From positions 587,114 through 651,113 of the forward strand of contig MNCI01008852.1 of the NCBI GenBank assembly GCA_015680685.1: DNA of 64,000 nt. The letters run 5' to 3'. The notes below the pieces were generated by a model. It ran no database searches. It was not told the origin of the DNA and saw only the letters and a list, made by a program, of their open reading frames with translations. This DNA is from Gnetum montanum. Lineage: Eukaryota; Streptophyta; Gnetopsida; Gnetales; Gnetaceae. The first letter of the stretch is position 1; every line of letters begins with the position of its first letter. The position numbers and the translations under genes were made by a program. This document shows positions 1 to 11,879 of the stretch, one piece after another.

Positions 1-371
1 NNNNNNNNNNNNNNNNNNNNNNNNNNNNNNNNNNNNNNNNNNNNNNNNNNNNNNNNNNNNNNNNNNNNNNNNNNNNNNNNNNNNNNNNNNNNNNNNNNNN
101 NNNNNNNNNNNNNNNNNNNNNNNNNNNNNNNNNNNNNNNNNNNNNNNNNNNNNNNNNNNNNNNNNNNNNNNNNNNNNNNNNNNNNNNNNNNNNNNNNNNN
201 NNNNNNNNNNNNNNNNNNNNNNNNNNNNNNNNNNNNNNNNNNNNNNNNNNNNNNNNNNNNNNNNNNNNNNNNNNNNNNNNNNNNNNNNNNNNNNNNNNNN
301 NNNNNNNNNNNNNNNNNNNNNNNNNNNNNNNNNNNNNNNNNNNNNNNNNNNNNNNNNNNNNNNNNNNNNNN
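1..371. other. Assembly gap (run of N)
   Basis: All bases are N. The sequence resumes inside a retrotransposon gag-protease region, so the missing part probably holds the 5' part of that element. That content is inferred. Confidence 0.99.
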
Positions 372-1058
372 CTCAACCCACAGTTGGTTCTAACAACCTT
401 AAAGAAAAGACCTTTCTTCAGAACCAACAGTCTAACCAAGCCCTCACAACCACAAGTGGTTGAACCTCTAAATGCCTCTCCATCAAATAAGGCTTCAAAG
501 CTCCCTTCAAACAAAACACCTAATTCAACACATACGATTATGTTAACATATGTTGTTACTGACTGGATTAAGGTGGGCCACCTTCCCAGGAAATTCTCTA
601 ATCCTAGAAGCCCTCTAATCTATCACCAAGTCGTTGGGAATGAACCATGTAAAACTCTTTTGGACTCAAGTTCTGGAGTCAACTTAATATCACAAGAGAT
701 GTACAAAGCCTGGAACCTGCCTCCATTAAGGAAGAGAAATATTCGCTTAGAGCTAGCCGACCAGTCCATCACTGTTCCCTTGGGACTGGTGGAGGACATT
801 GTTACCACTATGTGTGGGTGGTCGTACCCAGCTAATTTCCTAGTGATACAAGTAAATAACGATAAAGGGGACTTCCTAATAAGAATGGGAAGGGCATGGC
901 TAAGTACTATAGATGCACACTTAGGAATCTGCGATCTTTCCCTGGAGATATCTAAGGAGAACATTTTTAGAAAGATCGAAAAGAAGAAGGTTCCATGCAT
1001 CGCATATAGTGATACAGGGTGCCACGCGTGCCGAGATCAAGGGTTGAGCAAAGTTTAG
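372..1058 (+). pseudogene. Ty3/gypsy gag C-terminus plus aspartic protease remnant
   Basis: The frame is open from the gap edge to the stop at 1056-1058, with a possible internal ATG at 384. It aligns closely by eye with the protease ORF at 55740-56558 on the opposite strand. The protease core is recognisable: the catalytic motif reads LLDSSS where the related copy has LLDSGS, so the Gly of the D-S/T-G triad has become Ser. Further on are the flap-side segment SITVPLGLVEDI and the MGRAWLSTIDAHLG stretch. The altered triad and missing downstream domains argue against activity. It would have processed Gag-Pol in the virus-like particle. Confidence 0.85.
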
Positions 1059-1357
1059 CATTGCTTGCATGCAATCGATGTGCACAAGACCTTACCCTAC
1101 AAAAGTGCTTGTATGTAACAGCCACACGACAAAGAGACATCCAGTGGTTGATAGCTGATCAAGAGAGCAACTCACTAACGTGCATGGAACTAACTAAGGG
1201 AATAACTTGCGCTCACGTCGAAAGCATAGATGCACTGGAGCAAGATCATCGCCAACTTCCAAACCTTAACCTGGAAAACATCAATTGGGGGAGGTTGGAA
1301 ATTCATAAAAAGTCAGACAAAAACCTTAATAAGAGACTGTTAGTCAATGTGCAATGA
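1059..1357 (+). pseudogene. Protease-pol linker fused by deletion to the end of pol
   Basis: The first part continues the post-protease linker (LACNRCAQDLTLQKCLYV), which the minus-strand element also has after its protease. The last codons (NKRLLVNVQ) match the final residues of the integrase C-terminal region of the related element (52708-52899). All of RT, RNase H and the integrase core are therefore missing, a loss of roughly 2.7 kb compared with the other copy. The stop is at 1355-1357. Confidence 0.75.
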
Positions 1358-1992
1358 TCCAAACCCTTCCATGAACTTAGAATGGCCAGTGCACATAATA
1401 CCTCTGAGAAGGGATGACCTTGCCATTATTTCGGATCTCCTCCTTCCAACTTAGTCATGGGGGAGATGGCCACCTCTGTTGATCATTTGAGGCCCTCAGT
1501 TCCTTTTTTAAGTTTTTTTAACACATTTTTTTTTTACAAATTTCTTTAACTTTTCTTGTTTTTATTTTGCAACATTGTTTATACTTTTTCATTTCTTTGT
1601 GTGTTTGTTTGTTTTGTTAGGTTTGTCACCTAATAAGTGCCCCTGATGGTGGTATGAATTGTATTCTATTGATTGCTAATGTTTGGTTTTTACCTTTGAG
1701 TTATAATGTTGATACTAAGGTATGGTTCTTTTGATATAGCAAGGTATCAACTGCATTGTGATTTATTTATCCTTGCTAATATGAGACTTTGTTGTGTGTG
1801 CAAATGGCAATCATACAATAATGGCCTAGATCTGGAGGAAACACTTAGGATGGACTAGTGCTGTAAGGAACAAGATTGATGGCACGATTATGGATAGACA
1901 ACGAAAGGCGCAATCCTAGCATCGGCAGCAACATGCCTTCTTCTTTTCTTATCTCTCTCTTCTCTCTCAGTTGCTAAATAAGGTTGGATGTN
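1358..1992 (+). other. Ty3 element 3' untranslated region
   Basis: No gene is seen. The start (CATAATACCTCTGAGAAGGG) matches the reverse complement near 52715-52740. The segment at about 1830-1985, with the CT-rich run and an ATCGGCAGCAACA stretch, matches the reverse complement at about 50940-51100. It is T-rich at about 1505-1620. It ends at a single N. Confidence 0.7.
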
Positions 1993-2104
1993 TCCTTGAT
2001 ATCGCATCTGCCACGCGATATCGTGTCCTACCTCAGCTTCTATAAATAAGAGGTGGCGCCCTTTGTTCCCAATAGTTAGACTTAGACCCTTAGCCAAACT
2101 CTTG
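1993..2104 (+). repeat. Displaced LTR segment between two single Ns
   Basis: This piece holds GATATCGC-type repeats, a TATA-like CTATAAATAAGAGGTGG and the start of the transcribed LTR. It sits before the polypurine tract, where no LTR sequence belongs. The LTR at 2161-2769 lacks this transcribed part exactly where it has an N (2254). The simplest reading is that the assembler put this piece in the wrong place. Confidence 0.65.
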
Positions 2105-2150
2105 NTTCCCAATATTTTGTAAGGAACTTGAGGATGAGTTTTCATTCAGT

Positions 2151-2160
2151 CATGGGGGTA
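2151..2160 (+). other. Polypurine tract of Ty3 element
   Basis: CATGGGGGTA lies directly before the LTR start TGATGAG. The same tract precedes the 3' LTRs at 18321 and 29308, and in reverse complement the one ending at 50756. It primes plus-strand DNA synthesis in LTR retroelements. Confidence 0.8.
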
Positions 2161-2769
2161 TGATGAGCCATAATATCGCGCACGCGATATCGCATCCTTG
2201 ATATCGCATCTGCCACGCGATATCGTGTCCTACCTCATCTTCTATAAATAAGANGACTAAGCTAATTGGTAATTAATTCTTTTTTAATGTTTAATGCTTT
2301 CCTAGTTAATTAATTTCTCTTTCAACCCTTGATCCTCTTAGTTAAGTGCACTTAGTACGACCGCTTCAAGCATGCGTGTAGCACTTGGTATCCCAGTAAC
2401 GATTAGCGTTTGGTAATCCTAGTAGCGTTGCTGGTTCAAGATGTGTACGGCAAGTGGGAACGGATACTGGTGTTAGGAAAATTAGAACTTAGTTAATGAA
2501 TAGTTAAAGTAAGTTAGTCACTTAGTTCTCTTTACCTTTCCCTTATTAGCATAAGACACCAAAAAGATAAAAGTTATAAAAATCATATACCTCAAGCTTA
2601 CTTAACCATACAACCGTGACAATACAAGTAAGTTTGGGAAGACAACAATTGATTAACCTTGAGTGTTCCATTAAGGCGCGTAAGCACTTAGTCCTTGGAG
2701 TTCGATCGGATCGCGCGTGAAACACTTGTATTCATATGGTTAAGTGTAGGGGTACCTTGCCACTTATTA
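2161..2769 (+). repeat. 3' LTR of Ty3 element, with internal gap
   Basis: It starts TGATGAG and ends CACTTATTA, a decayed form of CACTCATCA in sister LTRs. U3 has several GATATCGC-type palindromes (2174-2230), then CTATAAATAAGA, then an N at 2254 where about 200 bp present in the LTR at 13359-14169 is missing. The conserved TTGGTA(A)TCCCAGTA and TTGGTAATCCTAGTAG blocks follow at about 2385-2430. Confidence 0.75.
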
Positions 2770-3853
2770 AATGTGGTTCCCCAACTTGGGTAGTTCACAC
2801 TTGGAGGGTAGATTACTTACACACCTCCAAACTTTGTTCCTCTCAAAATGTGGTTTGAAGGATGCCACACCCAATATAGCTCTAAGCTCCACTCCAAGGT
2901 GATTCGACGCCACAAATTCACTCCACCTTATAAGGTCCTAACAAGCTTAGAATATGGTTTCCAGGATCCCCACAACCTTTACACCTTGAGCTCCACTCTG
3001 GAGTGTTGTGGTGCTCCACCAACACTCAATCCTGTAAGATCTTGACAAGCTCAAGAACGATCCCTTATCAGAAGAAGCAAATCAACCCTATAGGACAACA
3101 AAAGAGAAACAAGAATTATAAGGAAAGAATGCAACTAATTTGTTGATCCTTGCACTTTGACATATAACACAAAAAATCTCTTACAACAATACAAAAGATA
3201 GTATAATTAGGCACACAAATACAATAGAATAATATGCACAATGATTGCTTGATGTTGACACTTTCTTGCGTTCACCACTTGCACATTCCCTAAGGAATGA
3301 AGCCTTCTGATAGCCTTAATGTTTCTGAAATCACCTTGGAATTCATGCAATGACTATATAATGATCATTGGAAATGTCTTCTTTGAGATTGGGAAGTCTC
3401 TCTACATTAGACCTACATTCTGGGTAGACGTCTTTCTCACAATGGAGACGTCTACTAGGAGACTTCTTCTTTGGATACTAGATAGCTACTATTTTTGCTA
3501 AATATCTTCTCTGCTTCATCTGTGTCTTAGCTAAGGCATCTTTTGCTTCCTGTAGACGTCTTCTCAGTTTTTGGACTTTGCTTACTGAGGCTTCCTTTCA
3601 TGGATTTGGCTCATCCTTGATCTATGGACATTTTTCATTTTGTTGTAGTCTTCATCTTTGTCTCTACTTCCTCTTAAGTCCTTGTAGACTTGACTTTGAC
3701 ATCTCATGGTAGATCTCATCCCTTGAGTCTTCATTCATGTCTGGAAGGTCCTTGTGGTCTCCACTTTGCTCCTTCATGCCTTGCAAAAGCATCACACTCC
3801 ACAACATCCTATATTCTCCATTTTCCTTAATTTTTTGACATACTAAAAGGTCA
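2770..3853 (-). repeat. Copia 3' LTR, truncated
   Basis: It aligns along its length with 7946-9015 (for example the shared GTTCCCCAACTTGGGTAG). On the minus strand it starts TGACC at 3853, after a purine-rich stretch AAAAAAGGGAAGA. The copy is cut at about 2770, where the Ty3 LTR ends. Confidence 0.85.
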
Positions 3854-4097
3854 AAAATCTTCCCTTTTTTGGTGATGTCCAAAACTTAAGAAAATGAATT
3901 AGTAGACTCTTGAAATATCCCTAGTTACATAAATCAGATATCCTCAAAATTTCCAAAGTTAGTAGAAAGCATATAAAAACGTCTTCCCCTTTTTGGACAA
4001 CAACAAAAAGGAGTGAAGGAGAACTACCCCTTAATAGGTACAAGAAAATACCAAGATTTGTTTTTTTAATTTTAAGATACAAGAGCAAGAGAACTTA

Positions 4098-4340
4098 CTA
4101 GATAGGATAGGGTCCTATTCTTATATCCTTACATAGGGAAGTTAAGCATTGTTCATCAAGGGGTTTTGTGAAAGCATCATCTAGTTGACTAGCAGTGCCA
4201 ATGAACTCTAGTTTTATGTGTCCTCGTTGACTATGTTTGTGTATAAAGTGATGAAAAATTTCAATGTTCTTAATGCAAGAATGCTGAATAGGATTTTTAG
4301 TCATATTAATGGCATTGTTGTTATCACAAACAATAGGCAT
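4098..4340 (-). pseudogene. Copia RNase H, C-terminal part
   Basis: This is the last domain of a copia polyprotein, which degrades the RNA strand during reverse transcription. Hallmarks of the plant copia RNase H C-terminus are visible: CDNNNAINMTKNPIQHS, then HHFIHKH, then DAFTKPL, the usual end motif D(I/A)xTKPL. The stop at 4098-4100 fits the natural polyprotein end. The open frame covers only this domain, and upstream parts are in other frames. Confidence 0.85.
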
Positions 4341-5560
4341 AGATTATGATTGGACACCTAGATCTTTAAGCGTTTCTTTCATCCATAGAAGCTAAGCACA
4401 ACAACTTCCTACTAAGATATATTTAGCTTTTGCTGTAGAAAGTGTTGTAGAGGTTTACTTGTTTGTAGTCTAAGAGATAAGGCTTCATCCTAGAAAAAAG
4501 CAATTTCCACTTGTACTACGATGATCATCTAAACAACCTGCCCAATCTGCATCATAATAGCTAGCAAGATCAAGAGGAAAGTCCTTTGGATACCAAAGGC
4601 CTTAGTTAGTAGTACCTTTTAAATAATGAAATATTTGTTTAACCACCTTATAATGAGATTCTTTTGGGTTGGCCTGGTATCATGCACACATTCCAACACT
4701 TAAAGTAATGTCTGGTCTAGTAGCAATTAAGTAAAGCATACTTCCTATCATGCTTCTATAAAGCTTATGATCAATTGACTTACCTTGATCATCCATGGTA
4801 AGTTTAAAATTTGCAGCCATGGGAGTACTTTTTCTTTAACATCAACTAGTTTGAACTTGAGAAGTAGATCTTTGACATATTTGGTTTGAGAAATGAAAGT
4901 ACCCTTTTCAAATTGATCAATTTGAAATCCAAGAAAATTTTTCAGTTCTCCCGTCATGCTCATTTCAAACTCAACTTGCATAAGATTTGAAAATTTCTTG
5001 CAAAGAGTTTCATTTGTAGCATCAAAAATAATATTATCAACATAAATTTGGACAATAAGAAGATCACTACCTTTCCTTCTAAGAAACAAAATAACATTAG
5101 CCTTACCTCTTTCAAAACCATTTGATATAAGATGTTGAGCAAGTCTTTCATACTAGGCTCTAGGAGCTTATTTGAGGCCATAGAGAGCCTTCTTGAGTTT
5201 GTAAACATGATCAGTTTGATGGGATCTAGAAAACCTTCAAGTTGATCAACTTAAAGTTCTTCTTGTATGGTTCCATTGAGAAAGGAACTTTTCACATCCA
5301 TTTGATATAGCTTGATTTTTTTGACTACTAGCATAAGCCAAAAGGAGTCTAATAGATTCAAGTCCAGCAACAGGAGAAAAAGTTTCATCAAAATCAATCC
5401 CTTCCTATTAATTGTATCCTTTTGAAACTAATCTAGCTTTGTTTTTTATAAGAGTTCCATCTTCATCAGTTTTATTTCTAAAGATCCATTTTGTCCCAAT
5501 AATGGGATTTTGATTTGGTCCTGGTATTAATTCCCATACATCATTTCTAGCAAATTGACT
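4341..5560 (-). pseudogene. Copia reverse transcriptase remnant
   Basis: Pieces of a copia RT lie in at least two frames. The segment 4748-5089 contains QIYVDNIIFDAT, the active-site region whose usual form is YVDDIIFG; the second catalytic Asp is Asn here, so the enzyme is dead. It is followed by MTGELKNFLGFQI and SQTKYVKDLLLKF, typical RT thumb motifs. Upstream (about 5100-5560) are the palm and fingers with frameshifts. It should make cDNA from the element RNA in an intact copy. Confidence 0.85.
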
Positions 5561-6150
5561 TAACTCTTGCATAGCAAAGATCCAACCTTCTTCACCTTTA
5601 ACTTCTTTAAAATTTTTGGCTCAAGTTGTGAGAGATAAGTTAAAAAAGCACAAAATTCTTTGGTTTGACTTCTAGTGTGAATTCCATCATGAACTTCCCT
5701 AATAACATCATTGAGAGAGTGAATTTTACTAAGTCTAGGTACCTTGGGTTGAGTAGGGGAGTTCTCATTAAATTCATCTTCTTTTTCCTCTTCATGCTCA
5801 CTATCAGTTTCAGAGTTCTTATCAACTTGAACTTGAGTAGGTCTAGATAGATTTTGAATAGGAACAAATTCATCATCTGGTTAAGGAGATGTAATGTCAT
5901 AATCATCAACTTTGACATTTATGATTTCCTCAACCATATTCATTCTTTTGTTAAAGACTCTATAGGCCCTGCTAACTAGTGAATACCCCAAGAAAATACC
6001 TTCATTGGTTTTTGAATTAAATTTTCTTAAATTATCTTTATCATTCAAATATAACATTTTGGACCAAAAACATAAAAATAACTTACTGAATGTTTTTTAC
6101 CAATCCACAATTAATAAGGAGTTTTTGAGGTAAATCTTCTTACCAATACT
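5561..6150 (-). pseudogene. Copia integrase C-terminal / linker region, decayed
   Basis: This lies between the integrase core and the RT. The minus-strand reading is acidic and low in complexity in several frames, as is common in the linker between integrase and RT of copia polyproteins. At about 5940-6050 there are traces of the integrase C-terminal region. No single frame is open throughout. Confidence 0.5.
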
Positions 6151-6159
6151 CTATTAGAG

Positions 6160-6714
6160 ATGTAGCAAGCAATGTTGATAACTTTAGCCCAAAAGTGATA
6201 AGAAAATTTTTGGTCATTTAATATGGTTCTTCCCATCTTGTTCAAGATCCTATTCTTCTGTTTGGCAACACCATTTTATTAAGGAGTTCTAGCAATAGAG
6301 AATTGTTGGAATATCCCATTTATTTGATAGAATTGCTCAAATTTTTTCATTCTTGAATTCACCTCCATTATCACTTTTGATAATTTCAATGCCATATTCT
6401 TTTTCTTTTTGAATCTAGTTACAAATTCTCAAGAAATGATCAAATACCTCATTCTTGTAATATAGGAAAGCTACCCAAGTAAAGTGATAGTAATCATCAA
6501 CAATAGTTAAAAAATATCTTTTCTTTCCCAAACTGAGAGTTTGAATAGGATCAACAACATCAATATGAAGGAGATCTAAGGGTCTAGAGGTAGATATATA
6601 TATATTTTTTTTACCAAACCTTACCCTTGTTTTCTTTCCTTTTTGACATGCTTCCCAAGTATTTAAATTGAAGTCTTTGAGTTTAGGTAGCCTATGAACC
6701 ATTTCCTTTGTCAT
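6160..6714 (-). pseudogene. Copia integrase (GAG-pre-integrase and core)
   Basis: The open piece at 6415-6714 reads CQKGKKTRVRF (after the zinc-binding region), then SRPLDLLHIDVVDPIQT and FLTIVDDYYHFTWVAFL, the start of the copia integrase core with its first catalytic Asp. The core continues in another frame to about 6160 with breaks. The enzyme would insert cDNA into the host chromosome. Confidence 0.85.
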
Positions 6715-6759
6715 AATAGTTTGGAGAATTTCTTTGCTAATATGACTTAGCTTCCTATT

Positions 6760-7209
6760 TCATAATTGAGTATCATTTGTACAACTAACTAAGCACTTGG
6801 ATTCAAGGTTAGAATCATTTTCAAAAATAGTTGTGTAAATATTTTCTTTTCTAGTTCCTTCTATCACAACATTTCTAGTGGTTAAATCTTGTATTCTACA
6901 AGATTCTTTTGAAAAAGTAACATTGAAATTAGAATCATAGAGTTGACTAACACTAAGAAGATTATGTTTTAATCCATTAACAAAGAACACTTTATTTACA
7001 GTTGGAAGACCTTTACCTTTTCCTCCTATGGTACCAATACTTGTTATAGGAGCCTCCATAACATCTCCAAAAGTAACTATTTTGCAATTTTGTTCTATGA
7101 GGTGGATGAGGTAGGGTTTGTTACCTATCATGTGCCTTGAGCAGCCACTATCAATATATCGCTCACTAGATTTATCATCAAAGAGAGCTATTTGAGCCAT
7201 CAAGTTCAA
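6760..7209 (-). pseudogene. Copia protease
   Basis: A 149-codon open stretch with the copia protease signature RYIDSGCSRHMIGNK; the usual form is DSGASxHM, so Cys replaces Ala next to the catalytic DSG. It is followed by FFVNGLKHNLLSVSQLYDSNF, which matches the highly conserved VLYVPxLKxNLLSVSQL segment. The catalytic triad DSG is intact. It would cleave the Gag-Pol polyprotein. Confidence 0.88.
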
Positions 7210-7830
7210 TTTAAGCCTTCTTTCATTTAGCTTCCAAACCTAGAAAGTTCTTATCATAGGATGTTTTTGCAAAGACCAAGTGGACTATTTCATCCTAGCA
7301 AAGTAATGGGCTTGAATATGACCAGATTTTCCACAAAAGAAACAATTTAAAATTCTTGGCTTTTTAGCAAACTTGAATTGATTATCATTTCTAGAATCTC
7401 TTAGACATCCATCATTTTGATTTTGTCCTTTGGGCTTTTCCAAGGGATTCTTACCCATCTACTCACTCACAAAGGTTAGTTTTTGAATTGAAGTCTATGT
7501 TTTCTTTCTTGAGATAAGAACACTAATTACTAAGAACTATAATTTATTTACTTGACATATAGAGCATCTTTTATTTTAATACATAAATTTTGAAAAGAAA
7601 GAACTTCATGACAAAACTCCCCATACCTTTCTTCAAGGGACTTACCATTTAGATGAGTTTTATACATCTTACATGTATAGTCTCCTCTATATTTGAATAT
7701 AAAGAAGGGAATCAAAGATTTACCTTTAGAATAAATGTGATATAGTAATTGAGCATAATAATTGATGAAGCAAATTAGTCTTTTTTATCTAGATACATCC
7801 AATGTTGATAGTCCCTTCCATGTTCAAGAG
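7210..7830 (-). pseudogene. Copia gag remnant with zinc knuckle
   Basis: A reading frame at about 7310-7360 gives CFFCGKSGHIQAHY, a CX2CX4HX4C knuckle whose last Cys is now Tyr. Knuckles of this type bind the element RNA. Upstream (7400-7830) the gag is short and full of stops, so much of the gag appears to be missing. Confidence 0.65.
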
Positions 7831-7836
7831 TACCAA

Positions 7837-7848
7837 GCCTTGATACCA
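7837..7848 (-). other. Copia primer-binding site (initiator Met tRNA type)
   Basis: The minus strand reads TGGTATCAAGGC nine bases inside the 5' LTR end. TGGTATCA is the usual start of plant copia primer sites, complementary to the 3' end of initiator methionine tRNA. Confidence 0.8.
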
Positions 7849-7857
7849 ATTGAAAAT

Positions 7858-9015
7858 TGTTGAACTTAGAAGGGGTTGATAAATAAGTTCCCCAAATTAA
7901 AATTTTTAGGCACAAACAACACAACCAATTTTAACATGGTTCCCCAACTTGGGTAGTCCATACTTGGAGGGTAGATCACTTGCACACCACCAAACTTTGT
8001 TCCTCTCATAATGTGGTTTGAAGGGTACCACACCCTATACAGCTCTAAGCTCCACTTTGAAGTGATTCGACACCATGAATCCACTCAACCTCACAAGGTC
8101 CCAATAAAATTAAAATATGGTTTCTAGGATCCCATAACCTTTACAGCTTGAGCTCTGCTCCGAAGTGTTGTGGTGCTACACCAACACTCAATCCCGCATG
8201 GTCTCGACAAGCTCAAGGACGATGCCTTCTTGCAAAAAGCACATCAACCCTACAAGGCAACAAAAGAGAAACAAGAGTTACAAGAAAAGGATGCAACTAA
8301 TTTGTTGATTCTTGCACATTGAGGTACAACACAACAAATCTCTTACAATAGTACAAAAGATAGTATAATGAGACACCCAAATACAATAGAATAATATGCA
8401 CAATGATTACTTGATGTTCACACTTACTTGCATTCAACACTTGCACATTCCCCAAGAGAATGAAGTCTTCTTATAGTCTTAATGTTTTCAAATCACCTTA
8501 GAATTTGTGCAATAGCTATCTAATGGTCACTAGAGATGTCTTTTTTGAGATTGGGATGTCTCTCTGCATTAGACCTGCATTCTAGGCAGACACCTTTCTC
8601 ACAATGGAGACATCTACTAGGAGATGTATTCTTTGAATAGTAGATGTCTACTATTTTTAATAGACATCTTCTTTGCTTCATCTGTGTCTCAGCTAAGATG
8701 TCTTCTGCTTCCTATAAATTTCTTCTCAATTTTTGGGCTTTGCTTCTCGAGGCTTCCTTTTGTTGTTTTGGCTCATCCCTAATCTATGGAACTTCTTCAT
8801 TTTGTTATAGTCTTCATCTTTGTCCTTGCTTCCTCTTAAGTCCTTGTAGACCTCACTTTGACATCTCATTGTAGTTCTCATCCTTGGAGTCTTCATTCAT
8901 GTCTGATAGGTCCTTGTGGTCTCCACTTTGCTCCTTCATGTCCTACAAAAGCATCACACTCCACAACATCCTATATTCTCCATTTTTCTTAATATTTTTA
9001 CATACCAAAAGATCA
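7858..9015 (-). repeat. Copia 5' LTR
   Basis: A repeat of 1158 bp. On the minus strand it begins TGATCTTTTGG and ends in CA, next to the primer site. It matches 2770-3853 with scattered substitutions, many of them C/T or G/A. Confidence 0.85.
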
Positions 9016-9149
9016 ACATAAAAAACATTAAGGAAGTTATCTATTTATAGGTTTGATTCTATTATGTAGCATTTGAGTTATAAACTTCTATAAATATTGG
9101 GTTGTACCTATGTTTCAATTATTTTGGGTTTCAACACCCATCAATTTAT
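9016..9149. other. No gene seen
   Basis: AT-rich sequence between the copia LTR and the LINE fragment. Confidence 0.5.
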
Positions 9150-10335
9150 ACTTCATTCCCTACTATAACTTAAAGTAATCCAAAGTAGACTTATGCATGG
9201 AAAACCTAAGAATGATAACAATTGGTCTTCTTATAACTTTCTTCACTATCTTCTTTTTCTTAGGTCATTAATATGCTTGGTTCTCTAATTCTCAAACAAA
9301 TTTGCAAGACATTGTACAAGCCTAGTAAATATTGGAATTAAAATCATATTACAGTTTTAGAAGATTTGCTTTAGCAAATTAGTGCATGGTGGCTTTCTTT
9401 TAATGAATGAGTTTTGGCTACTAATGTATCTATATTATCTACCACTCAAAGAAATTTGGTATCACCATAGATTCTTATCTTCATATACATGATAGATGAA
9501 TTACTTGAAATAAAGCTTCTAGCGTCTATTTTTTTAATAGAAAGAGGAAAATTAATTTTCAAAAATTAATTTCTAACTTGGAGATTTTATTTAAAGTTAA
9601 CAACAACTTATATTAGGCCTTTTAAAATATTTTTTTGGAAGGATAGTAGATATGATTTTCCTTTTAATACAAAAGTTGCTTATGAGATTATTACAAAAAG
9701 TGATTTTATTCATAAAAATTTCAATAATACTTGGAAAATTTAATTATCATCGTAGCTTTGGATAAGGAAAATAAAAGATATTTGGAGAGCTCCTATGTTT
9801 CCTAACATTTATATTTTTTATGGTGTCTTATTCATTAACGTCTTTCTATCAACACTTCTCTTAAATATATGGAAAATATTTCTTCTCAATCTCCTCTTTG
9901 TAGAAGTGAAGATTCATTTTCTAATGTTTTTTTGAGTATCTTGTTGCTTAGCATACTTGGAAATGGATAGCCAAAATTTGTAACAACTTTTAACCAAGCA
10001 TCAATAAAGTCATTCTTGGTGATTATCATGCTTTGTCAACTTCATTTCTTTGTATTTGAAAGTATCTTCAGCCACTTGGTCTCTACTCTATTTGGAAGCT
10101 TCAGTGTGTAGTTATTTTCTAGTAGTATGAGTATAACTATGACTTCTCTTCACATGTCAAATTTCATATTCTTGAAGATGTTTTTTTTAGCTACAACTTC
10201 AAGTAAAAAAGCTCCCAAGTGAAAGCTAAATAATTAATTTGTTTTCTATAGTATTAAATTCTTTTTATTTTGGAGGCTCAAGAATGGAAAGCTTTCAACT
10301 ATTTGTTTTTCATATTTAATTGATGTATTTTTTTT
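9150..10335 (+). mobile_element. LINE 3' fragment (RT zinc-binding end and 3' tail)
   Basis: Frames with stops give FPFNTKVAYEIITKSDF and then IWRAPMFPNIYIFYG, which fits the zinc-binding domain after the RT in plant L1-type LINEs (pattern F..K.AY....WK.IW...P.......W). The segment from 9660 to 10320 aligns by eye with the reverse complement of 41133-41771, so both are copies of one LINE family. The 5' part is missing, as is typical for LINEs. Confidence 0.75.
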
Positions 10336-10590
10336 TCTTTAAAAATAGTTTTCTCCTTCTCTTTACAAGAAATCCTTTAGTAAGAAGTGAAAACCATTGA
10401 GGGTGCTTTTGAATAAGGATAAGACCTAATCCTTTTTCTACCCTAGAGGGAAGGTTTGTTAAGATTGATTGTAAGGATAAAAACCTTAAAAGGCATCCCC
10501 AAAACCATTGGGTTTTTGCTATAGGATCTTCCTTCAATGATTTAATGTACTCTAATGTTTAAATAATAATATTCTTTTTTTTTTTGTCCA
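10336..10590. other. No gene seen between LINE fragments
   Basis: AT-rich with T homopolymers (10566-10582). I recognise nothing here. Confidence 0.4.
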
Positions 10591-11399
10591 ACGACCCCCC
10601 ATCTATTTATACTTTTAACATCCCTTCCTCCTTCCTAATTTGATATCATCATCTTGGTGCCTTTATTTCATCTATGATTATATGATGTAAAGATACACGA
10701 GTTCAAATTTAATTTTAGTTTGTCAATCTTGAGGATTTCTTACAGAGCTATTACAACAAAAATTATTTTGGTGAGGAATGATCTAAAGATGGAAAATACT
10801 AATGTCTCTTAGATTATAGAGAATATGAAGAATTTTGAAGCTTTTGATTTCATTTTAACTTATGATTTATATGAATCCTTGTCAAAAGATATCGCTTCAC
10901 GATACATATTTCTATAAATTATTGAATTTATTTGCCCAAATAAGGCTTCTACACCAATTATTTAGGCTATTCTAAAATGCTATGAAATTAATGTTTTACA
11001 TGCATGATGTTTTTCTAAATATTTTTTTTATCAAACTGGCCAATTCTGTAATGGTTAAGAAATCATTGGATCTTAAAGTTTTTATGGATCAACATAATAA
11101 TTTTATTACTTAGGAATGGAAAGTAGATTTTGATTCCTGTTTTTCTAATTACTTTAAAATTCCTTGTTATATTGAATTATAAAATATTCCTCTTATTATT
11201 CAAAGTATTAAAATTGAAATTGTTGACATCATTGGCACAATCTTGAAGACAAAGTCAAAAACATTATTAGATGGTGTGCAACACATATGTTTTTTTGTAA
11301 AGATTAATTTATAATAAAGAAAGACAGAATTAAAACTCAAAGTTGATAATCAATGCTTTTAAAAAAAAAAATTACATACTATAATTTTTTAGAACATTG

Positions 11400-11623
11400 T
11401 AGCTATTATTGTTATGAAGGCCATGTTATTACAATCTGTCCTATTATTAATAAAAAAAGTTATTTGTGAGGAAAAGAAATCACAATTTTTAGAAAAGACA
11501 ACTAATGGTAGTTTTCTACATGCACAAATAAAAGCTTCTTCAAAAAGTTCTCAATCTTTTATGAATCCTTTTAATTCTAAGAATGCTAATAAACTCTTGA
11601 TATCTAACAAAATTCCTCTTTAA
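11400..11623 (+). pseudogene. LINE ORF1 zinc-knuckle region
   Basis: The knuckle CSYYCYEGHVITIC has one residue too many between the first two Cys and one too few before His, compared with CX2CX4HX4C. The family role is nucleic-acid binding in the LINE ribonucleoprotein. The open stretch at 11414-11623 overlaps it in another frame, so a frameshift has occurred. Confidence 0.5.
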
Positions 11624-11879
11624 AAAAATTTTAACATGGTAATGGAAATATTGATGTATATGGATTTTACTCAATGTAATACAAAAAGCAAAGACATGCA
11701 AATATGGGTTTCAATTTAATAATCCCAAAGGTATCTCCTTATCTCTCTACTTTTATAACTATTTAAAATGTTTTTTTATTGGACAATGCTTTTTTACCTA
11801 TAAATGAAATGGATTGTGAGACAAATGTTGAGCTTAAAAAGTCAAAGATAGGTGTCTCCTCTCCCACATCTCAATGTTT

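Larger units (their letters stand above)
372..2769 (+). mobile_element. Internally deleted Ty3/gypsy element, 3' part with LTR
   Basis: On the plus strand this holds, in order: the end of gag and a retropepsin-like protease, a short stretch matching the very end of pol, a 3' untranslated region, the polypurine tract CATGGGGGTA and an LTR. RT, RNase H and most of integrase are missing between about 1240 and 1300, compared with the related element at 50072-59793. The 5' end lies in the gap. Single Ns at 1992, 2105 and 2254 mark assembly joins inside it. Confidence 0.85.
2770..9015 (-). mobile_element. Ty1/copia retrotransposon, decayed
   Basis: Direct repeats (2770-3853 and 7858-9015) flank a 4.0 kb interior with gag zinc knuckle, protease, integrase, RT and RNase H in that order on the minus strand, which is the copia order. 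A primer site complementary to initiator Met tRNA lies next to the 5' LTR. Many stops and frameshifts show that it is dead. The left LTR abuts the Ty3 LTR and lacks its last ~85 bp, so no target duplication can be checked. Confidence 0.92.
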
